NCBI GenBank assembly: GCA_014529385.2
Contig: CM043971.1
Span: 84,026,340 to 84,090,339, forward strand
Source: Adiantum capillus-veneris
Taxonomy: Eukaryota; Streptophyta; Polypodiopsida; Polypodiales; Pteridaceae
DNA: 64,000 nucleotides
Reading direction: 5' to 3'
The notes beneath the pieces were generated by a model that did no database searches, was not told the origin of the DNA, and worked only from the letters and a program-made list of their open reading frames with translations. A program made the translations under genes and the position numbers. Below, piece after piece: positions 22,873-32,426 of this stretch. Within the stretch, counting starts at the first letter, position 1, and every line of letters begins with the position of its first letter.

Positions 22873-23947
22873 ATTTTTAAGTTAGCATTGCATACGTAAG
22901 GAGTGAGTACAAATAAGAAAAGAAATAATTGACCAAAAACGGAGGGTAACATCCAACGTGCATTGTTTATAATGTAGGAAAGAATTGTTTGGATTAAAAT
23001 TGGTTGAATTAGGAAAGATATGATTGATCATCCTTAAGACAGCTTGTCTCAAGACACCTCCGACTCCTTGGTATAAATTGATGATAATGATTGTCTTTCT
23101 GGACACGGATAAGTCGGTTACCCCCATGAACGATGAGTTTCTACTTGGTAACATGTCTTGATGTTTTTACATAAGTTAGGATACCGTTTTTATCCTATGG
23201 GAGCCGCCCGGTTGTATGGGCACCCGGAACCTTGGGTCGGGGTTTATCCACTCCAGATTGTGAATAAGGAATGGGTGCCATTTTTTTCAGCCTTAGGTGG
23301 TCTTGAGACAAGAATAGTACTGTTTATGGTTATAATGGACTATGTTTTGATTGACAGTACCCTGTGTTAAGTTTAAAGATGTCTGTTTGTTAAAAGAATG
23401 CTTTTCAATACTATCTTTATACTTGATTGAAGGAATTAATGTGATGGAACATTAAAAGAAATCATTATTTTAAATGTTAAAACAATGTGATAGTAGTTAA
23501 ATAACAAAAGAATCATGTGTGAGTGCGGGGTGGTAAGTGGGGATTGACTAAGGTTGTCAATCATGGACGGGTGGACCTGATTAGTCAGGTAACTATCTAT
23601 CCCTGCGCACTAAAATGTTTAGAAAACTTCTTCACTTGGAAGAGGAATCTACCAGCGACTGTGTCCTCACATATATTAGGGGGAAAAAAGCGTTGGTTGA
23701 GGATACCTTAGCCAAATTTGTGGAAGTTATAGGGCCGAAATATTTTTTTGGACTTTTAATACGTTGTCCCGTTTCTGCTGCGAGACAGGACTAGGTCTTC
23801 TTCTAAGGCTGTAGACCCAAGCCATTGTCAATGGTAAAGCTCTATTCATTGGATTTTTCTTGTTTAGAGACTCTGATTTCTATCAGACCTAGAGACCTGT
23901 CAAGGATCCTATCCCGATGTTGGTGTTGGTGGGTTGGGAATCTCACA
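22873..23947 (+). repeat. Probable 5' LTR (right part) of a chromovirus remnant
   Basis: Sequence ending GGGAATCTCACA at 23947 directly precedes a TGGTATCAGAGC primer site, so its right end is an LTR end. The left end cannot be placed because no second copy survives. The open frame at 23158-23370 has no recognisable domain. Confidence 0.5.
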
Positions 23948-23949
23948 AG

Positions 23950-23961
23950 TGGTATCAGAGC
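23950..23961 (+). promoter_or_regulatory. Primer-binding site of a chromovirus remnant
   Basis: TGGTATCAGAGC, two bases after the LTR end CTCACA, matches initiator-Met tRNA complementarity. Confidence 0.9.
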
Positions 23962-24208
23962 ATGTGTTAACTAAAGTCTTGGACCTAGGGAAAAGTTAAG
24001 GCGTTAGGTTGAAATAAGTGATCTTTGACAAATTCAATTAAAGACGTATTTAATTGAAAAGAGGGAGTGAAAGGAAGAGAGAGAATTATCCCCATCCTTG
24101 CAGGAAAATTTTCATCAGGCCTACTTCAAATTCATCGATTTCAACATTAGGTTTATGAGGGCTTGCCTATTCCGAGACTATTCAATGCGAAAAAGCGTGA
24201 AGAAATGA

Positions 24209-24571
24209 CTGGATAATAGATTTTCTCCTTCCACTTGGAGAATCAAGTGGTCAGGATCTGGTGGATTTTTCTTCATTGATGCGGGAGAGTTAGAAGGTTT
24301 AGAACTAAATATAAAGAGACTCAAATGGGCCGAAGATCTTCAAGTGATTGAAGTATAACTTTTCATTGGGATAGAGAATCGAGAAGAAAACCTTGTAATA
24401 GATGATGTCCAAGTATCACAAAATCAGTGGGTGTTTGATTAGGTGTCTAAAGTAATCTACCCAGGTAGAATTAGGCTCATAGGAGTAGGCCCTAGTTTTA
24501 GTGGACCAAAAGATGTTGTATATTTTGATCCTATATCTGATCCACCCAAAGCCCTCAAGATTTTAGTATAG
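24209..24571 (+). pseudogene. Unrecognised pre-gag ORF of a chromovirus remnant
   Basis: Between PBS and gag, one frame reads for about 120 codons with two in-frame stops only (TAA 24356, TAG 24440) and a terminal TAG at 24569. Visible phrases are GSGGFFFIDAGELEGLELN, LKWAEDLQVIEV, LFIGIENREENLVIDDVQV, KVIYPGRIRLIGVGPSF and VVYFDPISDPPKALKILV. Composition is protein-like with alternating hydrophobic strands. I do not recognise the family. Known chromoviruses normally begin gag soon after the PBS, so this is either an insertion or an extra ORF. A non-coding stretch of about 200 bp separates it from gag. Confidence 0.5.
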
Positions 24572-24778
24572 GACTATCGTCATCTTTGTACATAGTAGGA
24601 TCTTCATGAACTGTATTAACTTTTGTACATACTATGGTTCTCATGGGTATGCTATAAGTAGTTTTGTTTATGGGTTGGCAATTGTCTTCATCCTATGTGC
24701 AAAAGTCTTGAGTAGGAGATAAGTTAAAAATATAAGTAAGAAATATTTCATCTGGTACTAAATTCCACTAATTCAATC

Positions 24779-25612
24779 TCAGGGAAATACTCGTGTAAAT
24801 AGCCTTTACACTGTTAGTCAAGAGAAAAAATTACTACTAAAGCAAGTTCAACTCCCTACTTTCAAAGGAGAGGGACCCAATTTAGAGCGAGATGCCGAAG
24901 CGTGGTTAGATTCTATGGATGACTATTTCAAAGCTGCAGGAACTGCTCTAGAAAACCAAACAATGTTGGGTATGTTCCGTCTCAGTGGGAGATGCCAAAC
25001 TTTGGTGGAAGAAACACTGCAGAGATAATCCCACGAGTAGTCCATCTTGGGAGAAAATGAAGTAGGCAATCAAAGAACGTTATCTCCCTCCTGTGCATCA
25101 GGCTATCAAGATGAATGATTTCTTTGGCTAAGCCAGCTAGGACTTTCATTAGAGGAGTACTACACCAAGTTTGTGTCTTTACAACGCTATGCTCCCTAGA
25201 TGACCATGGAGCAATAAATTTCCTGTTTCTGTCAAGGCCTCAAGAAACCCCTGAGTACACGTCTCGAAGCCATGAGGCCTACATCAATAAAGGATGTCCT
25301 TCTCACGGCTAAGCCTCTTGCAGCCGAAGGAACCAACTCCATAAGGAACTTTCAACCAAGGATACCAACAACGTGGACTAGCTGCAGTAGTAAACCTGGA
25401 GCAGACCTTCCCAAACGTTAGGTGCTATGGATGCAATCAAATGGGGCACTATAGAAATAACTGTCCTGAAGAGAAAAACCCTTGAACTACTGCTAGAGCC
25501 ATTCCTCAAAATCAAGGAGATAATGTAAGAGGAGGTAGAAATGGAGGACGAGGTAGAGGAAGAGCAAGAGGAGCCAGATCTTATGCAATCATAGGAGAAC
25601 CAACCTTATGAA
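24779..25612 (+). pseudogene. Ty3/gypsy gag with CCHC knuckle
   Basis: Phrases typical of the retrotransposon Gag fold are clear: LPTFKGEGPNLERDAEAWL, DDYFKAAGT, then after a frameshift DAKLWWKKHCRDNP, IKERYLPPVHQAIKMNDFF and LEEYYTKFVSL. A zinc knuckle CYGCNQMGHYRNNCP (C-x2-C-x4-H-x4-C) lies near 25428-25472, followed by an Arg/Gly-rich tail (GGRNGGRGRGRARGARS). Gag would form the particle and bind element RNA. Several frameshifts and stops destroy the gene. Protease and polymerase are missing downstream. Confidence 0.85.
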
Positions 25613-26369
25613 TAAGAAAGATAAAAGAGCCACTCGCTTGGCCATAGTTAGCAATCTTAGAGCTTTGTAAACCACTATAAATCAATAATGTAAAAACTTG
25701 AGTTACTTATATATTGTAATGGTATACATGATTTTCTTCTCCAAAATTACTTAATGAATCTAAAGTTAAGTTAGTATCCAATCAAGAAATTAAGGGTAGA
25801 TCTAGCAAATGATAAAGAGGTTCTCATTAGGAAGAAAAAATTTGAATCTTAGAAATGAGATAGTTATCAAGAAACCAACTCACATTCTTGTGCACACGAT
25901 AACCTCCCTAGGAAAATGACCTAGATATGAAAGTATTAAGGTACGAGACTAATAGGAAGCCAAAAAGAACTCTTGGTATGATACTTCTTAAAACCCTTTT
26001 ACATATTGTTGGTCAACCAGGTTAGAGCACATAGGGGGTACCTCTGGTGCAATGGTGGGAGCTTGTACCGAACGCAGATTGCTCTAAATGGCGAGAACAT
26101 GCTGAGCGCGTTCAGATTGGCAAAGCTGAAATACATGATACTTGTCGAATGTAGATTGCTCTGAATGGTCAGTTAGACCGAGTGCGGTCATATTGACAAG
26201 ATGGATATATGGATCTTTTATGGAATTGATGTAACCTGGTTTTTGAGATGATACAAATGGTTTGTAAAGGTTTTTAAGATGGGCTCAACACTAAGAGTTT
26301 CTTGAGGAAAAATTGACTAGCAAGTAACTCCAACCAAAAACTAGAAAGAACTTTTAGAGTAATTAGTAA
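25613..26369. other. Decayed internal DNA of the chromovirus remnant
   Basis: Protease, RT, RNase H and integrase expected between gag and chromodomain are absent; the interval is far too short. It includes an imperfect direct duplication of about 79 bp (GCAGATTGCTCTAAATGG at 26080 and GTAGATTGCTCTGAATGG at 26151). Confidence 0.5.
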
Positions 26370-26570
26370 CATTTGGTAAAGTGGAAAGGTTATCCCTTCG
26401 AAGATGCCACTTGGGAGGATGAATTTCTCTTCTCAAAGATTTTCCAATTTCGGTTGAGATGAGGGTATCTCAAATTCTTAAGTTGGGATGATTGTAAGGT
26501 TTCCAGTTTCTGAAACCTTAAAGATTGTATAAAGATTAATCAAACTGATCTGATTATTGAAAAAGCAATG
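26370..26570 (+). pseudogene. Chromodomain tail, PPT and LTR start of the chromovirus remnant
   Basis: From 26373 the frame reads LVKWKGYPFEDATWEDEFLF, the conserved second half of the chromodomain carried at the C-terminus of chromovirus integrase, which targets insertion to modified histones. It ends FQFRLR and a stop at about 26458. TAAGTTGGGATGAT then leads into TGTAAGGTTTCC at 26493, a typical LTR start. That LTR is cut at about 26570 where E1's LTR sequence begins. With PBS and gag upstream, this marks an internally deleted chromovirus. Confidence 0.8.
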
Positions 26571-27019
26571 TACACGCGTATATGCACACACCAAAAAAAA
26601 AAAACCAAAGGACATCGACAAAAAGAAAGGAGGCGGCTAAAGCACGCGTCGTCGACACCAAAACAAGCAAAGGCACTGAAGGCATGTCCCAACCAATCTC
26701 GAAAGTGACGAATGCGCTACACCGACGCACCAGCTAGGCCGTCATTCACCGGCATCGCGTCCACGATGCCCTCTTTAGTAAAACCCGTAGGTTGTCATCA
26801 TTTTTTCCAGTTTCAAATCAAACCTTGTAAAAAATCCCAAATTTGTAAATTATCATCTCTCTAGGTGATGGTCACAAAGGCACACCTAGAGGTTTTCCTT
26901 ATAATATTTCCCAAGACAAAGCAAGGGTAAACCACCTAGGGCCCACCGCCTTGCTTTGTCTCCCCTGATTAGATTAACCTAATCTAACCAGATTACCCTA
27001 ATCTATAGCAGCCAACACC

Positions 27020-27029
27020 TATAAAAAGG
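27020..27029 (+). promoter_or_regulatory. LTR TATA box, first copy
   Basis: TATAAAAAGG in the first 210-bp block of the E1 5' LTR. The same box is at 27230 (second block) and at 35980 in the 3' LTR, which supports it as the element's pol II promoter. Confidence 0.75.
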
Positions 27030-27229
27030 CACTGAAAGGTCACTATCAGGACCAAGTTCATCAGGGGGCAAGGTCCACCTAGAGAGATGAGCCACCTAGA
27101 GGTTTTCCTTATAATATTTTCCAAGACAAAGCAAGGGTCAACCACCCAGGGCCCACCGCCGTGCTTTGTCTCCCCTGATTAGATTAACCTAATCTAACCA
27201 GATTACCCTAATCTATAGCAGCCAACACC

Positions 27230-27239
27230 TATAAAAAGG
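27230..27239 (+). promoter_or_regulatory. LTR TATA box, second copy
   Basis: TATAAAAAGG in the duplicated block, preceded by the same CTAATCTATAGCAGCCAACA context as the first copy. Confidence 0.75.
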
Positions 27240-27661
27240 AACTGAAAGGTCACTATCGGGACCAAGTTCATCAGGGGGCAAGGTTATCAGCGGTCAAGTT
27301 CATCAGGGGGCAAGTTCATCAGAGGTCAGCACTTGGTAGTTTTTTGGTGGGAGGAATTGGCAACATTTGCATCACAAGAGAGGGGACTTAAGTGGAGCGA
27401 TTTTGTTTGGGAATTTGTACTATGTAAAGAAGCTATGTCTACAACTCGACTCCAATGGTCGATTCACACACACTCATGTTAGAAAGGTTCTCGTGTCAGT
27501 GAGTCATCTCTAGAGAATGCACCAAGTAGGCTCACTATCTCACCCTCTGTCTCTCTATCACCATGAATTGCCATCTCATCAAAAATAAGGCTGCTGTAAA
27601 TATTGCAAGAAAATAGTTCTCCCTCACACCCCCGAGGGTTTTCATCACTTGTCATTTTTCC

Positions 27662-27664
<3 letters not shown>

Positions 27665-27700
<36 letters not shown>
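27665..27700 (+). repeat. (TG)n microsatellite in E1 LTR
   Basis: About 18 TG units. The 3' LTR has a shorter run at 36656-36678, a length difference between LTR partners. Confidence 0.95.
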
Positions 27701-27704
<4 letters not shown>

Positions 27705-27861
27705 TCTATGATATTTCAAATCACCGTTGTCTGCGTCTTAGCCGCTCAAAGCTAGGTGGTGCCCCCCCCTGTTCGCTTCACCATGATCGGCTTGCGGTGT
27801 GCATTGGCTCCCGGCATTTTCGAGGCCATCGGGGTCTGTGTCGCGCTTTGTGACCATCATT

Positions 27862-27879
27862 TGGTGCTTCCACTGAGGA
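27862..27879 (+). promoter_or_regulatory. PBS of E1
   Basis: TGGTGCTTCCACTGAGGA starts two bases after the LTR end. The A/B units have a related site (TGGTGCCCCCACGGAGGA) in the same place. I cannot name the tRNA with certainty. Confidence 0.7.
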
Positions 27880-27934
27880 GGGATTCTTGGAAACCTTCAG
27901 TTTACAATGCTAGAGGCAACACACATCATCAATC

Positions 27935-28834
27935 ATGGACGAATGGCTGAAGGAATTCTCTAACTGGAGGACGGAAGCGGAGGAGACTAAAGAGGCACTA
28001 GCCGCCTTCATTGAAGTACTACTGCCAGGCTATAGTGTCATCAATATTCAAGAGGTAAGCTCCCCATCTTGTGTTGCTTGTTCTAACCACAAATTGAGAG
28101 CATTAGGTGGGAGGCCTATGAAGTGCTATCACTGCTTTCAACCAAATCACACTGTCAATGAGTGCCAGCAATGAAGGCAGCGAAGGGGTTGAAATCATCT
28201 ACATCGACATTCACCGCGAGGAGGTCGTCCATATCAAAGGAGGAAAGAAAACGGTAAGGCCTCTCTTTCTAAGGAAACTGTAATCAAAGGTATAACCTCT
28301 ACTCCAAAATGGCCTACACGGGTTGCTCGAGCCAAAGGTAAGGAAAGGCTCAGCCCAGTCTGGAAACACATGACTCCAAAGAAAGAAGCATCCGACCACG
28401 CGAGTGCTTCAAGTTCTAAAAGCCGGGTCGTACCCAGTTTGCCAAAGAGAAGGTCATCCGAGGCTAGGCGGCGGAAGGTCGCCTATCGATTGGAACGGTG
28501 CATGCGAGTACTGCCAGTCCATTTTGACAATCCTGAAGCGGAAGTGGTAATAAGGTTTCCATGACCTAAGGAAGAGTGGTTTGGCTACTACTCTTGCTGT
28601 TTTGGAAGACGGGTAGAGGGTCTTCCTCCTCTCCCCGTACAGCTCATCCTGAAGAAGCTCTCCACCACAGGTGAAACCCAGTGGGCTGGAGACATGTTAC
28701 AGCTGAATGAAGTGGAGTTCATGAAACACGCCAAATACGATAATTATCTGCAGTTGCTTCTAGCCAAAAGGCTGGAAGTAGTCAGACGCATCGCCATCAC
28801 CTCGTACGTGCTGGGCGACGAAGGAAAAAAGTAG
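27935..28834 (+). pseudogene. Extra pre-gag ORF with zinc knuckle (E1 only)
   Basis: One frame from ATG 27935 to TAG at about 28832 spans about 300 codons, interrupted by TGA at 28172 and 28197 and TGA at 28562. It starts MDEWLKEFSNWRTEAEETKE and has a CCHC knuckle CYHCFQPNHTVNEC near residue 65. A basic R/G/K-rich region follows (RGGRPYQRRKENGK, SKSRVVPSLPKRRSS), then a folded-looking C-terminal part (PKEEWFGYYSCCFG, VQLILKKLSTTGE, MKHAKYDNYLQLLLAKRL). It lies between PBS and the small ORF. A second, separate knuckle exists in the real gag at 29935. Units A and B have no counterpart. A duplicated or captured nucleic-acid-binding protein is possible; family unknown. Confidence 0.5.
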
Positions 28835-28927
28835 AGCCTATGAAAGGCGACAACCTCCTGTGAATGTGCCGACTCATCAACACCAGCACGATAAGATTAT
28901 AAGTAAGTGCTCCACCCTCTGTGCATG

Positions 28928-29140
28928 ATGGAAAACGGGCCAACAGCGTTCCCATTTAGATTTCTGCAACATATGCATGTGAATATTTATGTAGATAGGA
29001 AAATCTTCTACCAACAGAAGCTTGTGTATTTGTTCGGTGCTGCGGTGCTAGGAGAAATCCTTAGCTCCCCAAACCCTATCATTCTTCTCATATTGGATTA
29101 CCACCACTCCTTCAATGTTTCCATCTTTATCCTGTTTTAA
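28928..29140 (+). CDS. Conserved small pre-gag ORF (E1 copy)
   Basis: About 70 codons from ATG 28928 (MENGPTAFPFRF) to TAA 29138; an in-frame ATG lies 21 bases earlier. It aligns along its length with the 72-residue ORFs at 50493 and 59002: shared phrases include VNI, RKI, FGA, GEIL.SPNP.IL and DYH.SF.V.IFIL. It has no Cys/His motif and no clear membrane helix, and ends in the hydrophobic segment SIFILF. It stays open in E1 although nearly all surrounding genes are broken. Function unknown; not a known Gag segment to my knowledge. Confidence 0.65.
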   Translation: MENGPTAFPFRFLQHMHVNIYVDRKIFYQQKLVYLFGAAVLGEILSSPNPIILLILDYHHSFNVSIFILF

Positions 29141-29226
29141 TCTATCCACCCAACCCTGTAAAAAGCCGCTACTGTCATTAATCTTTTTTTTTTTTTTTAA
29201 AGTTTGTAATTTACTGATTCACTATC

Positions 29227-30436
29227 ATGGCAAGTGTTTCTTTCCCCACGTTCAGTGGGAAGAAAGGAGAAGACGTCACCAACAAGGATGACAACGCCTC
29301 ACAGCTATGAATTTTTCCTCTACTGATGAAAGTAGAGGCCAAGTCTTGGTACAATGCTTTGCCCCAAGCTACCAAAAATGCATGGGATGTATTACGTGCT
29401 GCCTTTGTGAAGAGGTTTGGTGGAGGCACAACCTCAAAAAAGCTATGACAGCTACTACTGACGGAATTAAAGCAGGGAGGTCTACTAGAGTATGCTACCT
29501 ATGAGTCCAAGTTTGTGGATTTGTGGGAGGGATGGGTTGCCTCACTGGAGGAAGGTGAAGGAGTGCCTAATTTCCTAAAGAAGGACCGTTTCATTATTGG
29601 CCTGTGGTCGCCGCTTAAGGAGAAGGTGAAGGGAAGGTTTCCTGTAACATATGAGTTGGCAGTGGAAGTAGCCCGCCTTAAAGACAAGAAGTTGTGCATG
29701 CAAGCAAGAGTCAATGAGTCAGAGGAATCAAGATCAGTCCGACTAACCCCAGCGACTGCCAATAGCCGTTCATAGAGCCCAACCAGAAGAGGCATCCGAA
29801 GAGCACCAGGACCTGCTGAGTCACATCACTACCCAACTCAAGAGTTTATCCGTGCATCTCGTGCAGCAAGAGCATGCACGTGTCAAAAATCCAGAACAAG
29901 GAAGAGGACAACAAAGGAAAAACCAAGAGTACCACTGCTATAATTGCGGGGAAGACGGCCATGGCATGTACTACTACCCACATCCAAGAAGGAAAAATTT
30001 CAATAGAGGAGGGAGACAGAATCAAATCTCTCTGCCAAGGGCAAGACCACCACAACCCAGGCAACCATGGCCGATTGCACTGGTCCAAATCCTTTGACCA
30101 CCTGTACAACAACAACCACCACCACCACCACCACCTCTTATTCCACCACTACCCCCACCACCTGTTGTAAACCAAGCAGTAAGTGTTATTAGCTTGGAAG
30201 CTAAAGGAAAGGCAAAGGTAGAAGAACCAGTTCGAGAGAAGCACAAAGGGAAAGCAAAAGTAGAAGAAATGGATTCCATGGGGGTGAAGCGTGCCAGGCA
30301 CGAAGAAGTCTCTCAAAAAAAAAAGAAAATGAAAGGGAAAGGCGAGTCTAGCAAGCAGGCATCTAAGCCGCGGCGGAAGATAGACATCATGGATTTTTCA
30401 CTAGATGAGTATGCTAAACCATATGACTTAGTTTAG
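29227..30436 (+). pseudogene. gag of E1
   Basis: It starts MASVSFPTFSGKKGEDV at 29227, then a stop and frameshift. Later pieces read KVEAKSWYNALPQATKNAW, AFVKRFGGGTTSKKL, YESKFVDLWE and FLKKDRFIIGLWSPLKEKV, the Gag core pattern also seen in units A and B. The knuckle at about 29935-29976 reads CYNCGEDGHGMYYYP: the fourth ligand Cys is replaced by Tyr (A and B have CWNCGDSGHGMYNCP). A poly-Pro stretch (30110-30165) and a Lys-rich tail (30194-30400, ending KPRRKIDIMDFSLDEY) lead toward protease. Frames shift at least twice. Confidence 0.82.
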
Positions 30437-30599
30437 GATGTGTTGATGCAGTGCCCGAAGATAACTTGGCCCCAATTACTCCATCTTGCACCAAGGATGA
30501 GGAGGCAATGGACGAAGATGGTAAGTACAAGAAAATCAAGACCAAGGATAGCTGGGGCTATCTCTGGGAGGGATCTCGACGACATCCTACCAACCCTGG

Positions 30600-31010
30600 A
30601 TGCCCACATCAAGGGGTAATGAATCTCAAATGTCTACATAGATGGTGAAAGGAAATATGCGTCATGAGTGAAAAAATGATGCACCATCTACGCCTAGAGG
30701 TGAGTAGGCCAGCACCCTGCCGAGCCAAAATGGCAAATAACGTAAGAGTGAAATGCGTAGGCATTGTGAATGCGGTTAAAGTAAAGGTATTCAATACAAA
30801 GTGGAGGTAGAAATCTTTGTCATGCCACACAAAGGGGAGGGCTACCCTATCATTCTTGGGAGACCATGGCTCATGGCTATGGAAGCTAAGCAAGACATTC
30901 AGATGAAGGACGCTAAAGGGAAGTCCATATTCTACGACATGAGGACTGGGAAGCAACACAACATGATCTTGGAGGCTTCAGAATATGAGTCCACCAATGA
31001 CTATTCGTCC
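30600..31010 (+). pseudogene. Aspartic protease remnant of E1
   Basis: The C-terminal protease signature is clear at 30801-30890: EVEIFVMPHKGEGYPIILGR then PWLMAM, matching FILGRPWLMKM in A and B. The active-site region near 30640 is frameshifted (ATAGATGGTG, where A and B encode VDGGAQICIM). It would have cut the Gag-Pol polyprotein. Confidence 0.7.
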
Positions 31011-31329
31011 ACCTTAGGAGAAGAGACAACAACAATTGAAGAAAGTGACAGTAGCATCGAAGTGATGGGGGCCATCCTAAAAGACCAAAAAAGATTGACA
31101 CAATTTGAAGCACCACCGATACACCAAGAAGGACCATCAGGTACACAATCCTTTGAGGATACAAGTAAGTTACATTGGATGCTCTCCAATGAGTTAAGGA
31201 TGAAGAGAGGAAGGAACATGTCTCCATGCTAGGTAACTTCACTACATTGTCATTGATGGTTATGATAAGATCACAGGAATCACAGTAGTACAACACCACA
31301 TAAAACTCAAGGAAGGAAGTAAACCAGTA

Positions 31330-32418
31330 GTGCAAAAGCTCAAAAGACTTGGGGTAATCCAACAAGAGGCACTACTCAAAGAAGTGAGGAATTTGCTACA
31401 GGTAGGTTTCATCTACCCCGTCAAAGACTTAGAATGGGTCTCTCCAGTAGTGGTAACACCAAAGAAGAATGGCAAGTGGAGAGTCTCTGTGGACTATAAA
31501 CCTCTCAATGCATCCACAAAGAGGGATCACTTTCCCCTCCCGTTCCAAGATGAAATTCTCAATGAAGTGTCAGGTCATGAGCGATACACAGTATGTGATG
31601 GCTACTCACGATACTTTCAAATTAGCATTGCGGAAGAAGACAAAAAAAAGAAAAATTTCATAACACCTTGGGGATGCTTTGCTTGTAGGGTGATGCCTTT
31701 TGGCCTCACCAATGCTCCGGCCACATTCCAGCGTTATGTAACTTTTGTCTTCCAACCATACTTTGGAACGTCAATACGAGTCTTCATAGATGATTTTTGC
31801 ATCTATAGTTCATGCTCCCTCCATTTGAGCAAAGTCCATGATGGCCTGACCAGGCTGCAAACCTTGGGTGGCCAGCTCAACGTGGATAAGTGTCACATTG
31901 GTGAAAGCAAAGTCACTCTCCTTGGACATGTAATTTCAGCAAAAAAGATTGAGGCAGACCCTAGCAAGATTCAAGCTTTGGCATCTTTGTCATCACCCAC
32001 CACAGCTAAGCACTTGGTTTCTTTCCTTCCGAAGGTAAGATACTTAAGCAGGTTCATTCACTTGCTATCTCAAGTGGTTCTCCCTCTACAACAAGTCACC
32101 CAGAGGGATGTCTTCTCATTGAGTGAAGAAAATGAGCAACAATTTACCGAGGTGAAGAAAATCCTAGCCCCGCTCCCCACCATTTCACCCCACAGATGGA
32201 ATGAGCCATTTTGTGTGAACCCTGGTGTAGGAAGTGATACACTCAGAGCCGTACTAATGCAAAAGGACCCCCAAACTTTTTTCATGCGTCCTATCTACTT
32301 CTCTAGTCGTGTCATGACCCCATTAAAAAAGGGATTCACCACAGTAGAACACATGGTGCTTGCACTAATGCTTGCTACACAAAGTTCCGCTCCTATCTAC
32401 TACCTAGACCCTTTGTAA
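31330..32418 (+). pseudogene. Reverse transcriptase and first RNase H of E1
   Basis: An open run of about 360 codons holds the RT core. Landmarks are LLKEVRNLLQVGFIYPV, VSPVVVTPKKNGKWRV, DYKPLNASTKRDHFPLPF, MPFGLTNAPATFQR and the catalytic box VFIDDFCIYS (FIDD form of YxDD). RNase H follows (CVNPGVGSDTLRAVLMQ, PIYFSSRVM); the expected first catalytic Asp position reads N-P-G. The frame ends at 32416 in the middle of RNase H. Unlike A and B, E1 still has the segment upstream of RT (HIKLKEGSKPVVQKLKRLG). No authentic start lies here, since RT is normally part of a polyprotein. Confidence 0.88.
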
Positions 32419-32426
32419 TTCTGACA

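Larger units (their letters stand above)
26571..27859 (+). repeat. Truncated 5' LTR of E1 with duplicated promoter block
   Basis: It matches the 3' LTR from TACACGCGTATATGCACA onward. It ends GACCATCA at 27859, immediately before the PBS. A 210-bp block (26883-27092, repeated 27093-27302) is present twice here but once in the 3' LTR. Each copy contains TTAGATTAACCTAATCTAA and a TATA box (TATAAAAAGG at 27020 and 27230). The empty MITE target CATGAATT is at 27562-27569. Confidence 0.9.

Noticed and set aside
30900-31365. 150-codon reverse ORF overlapping E1 protease/RT
   Set aside because: It is antisense to conserved protease and RT sequence and has no domain of its own.
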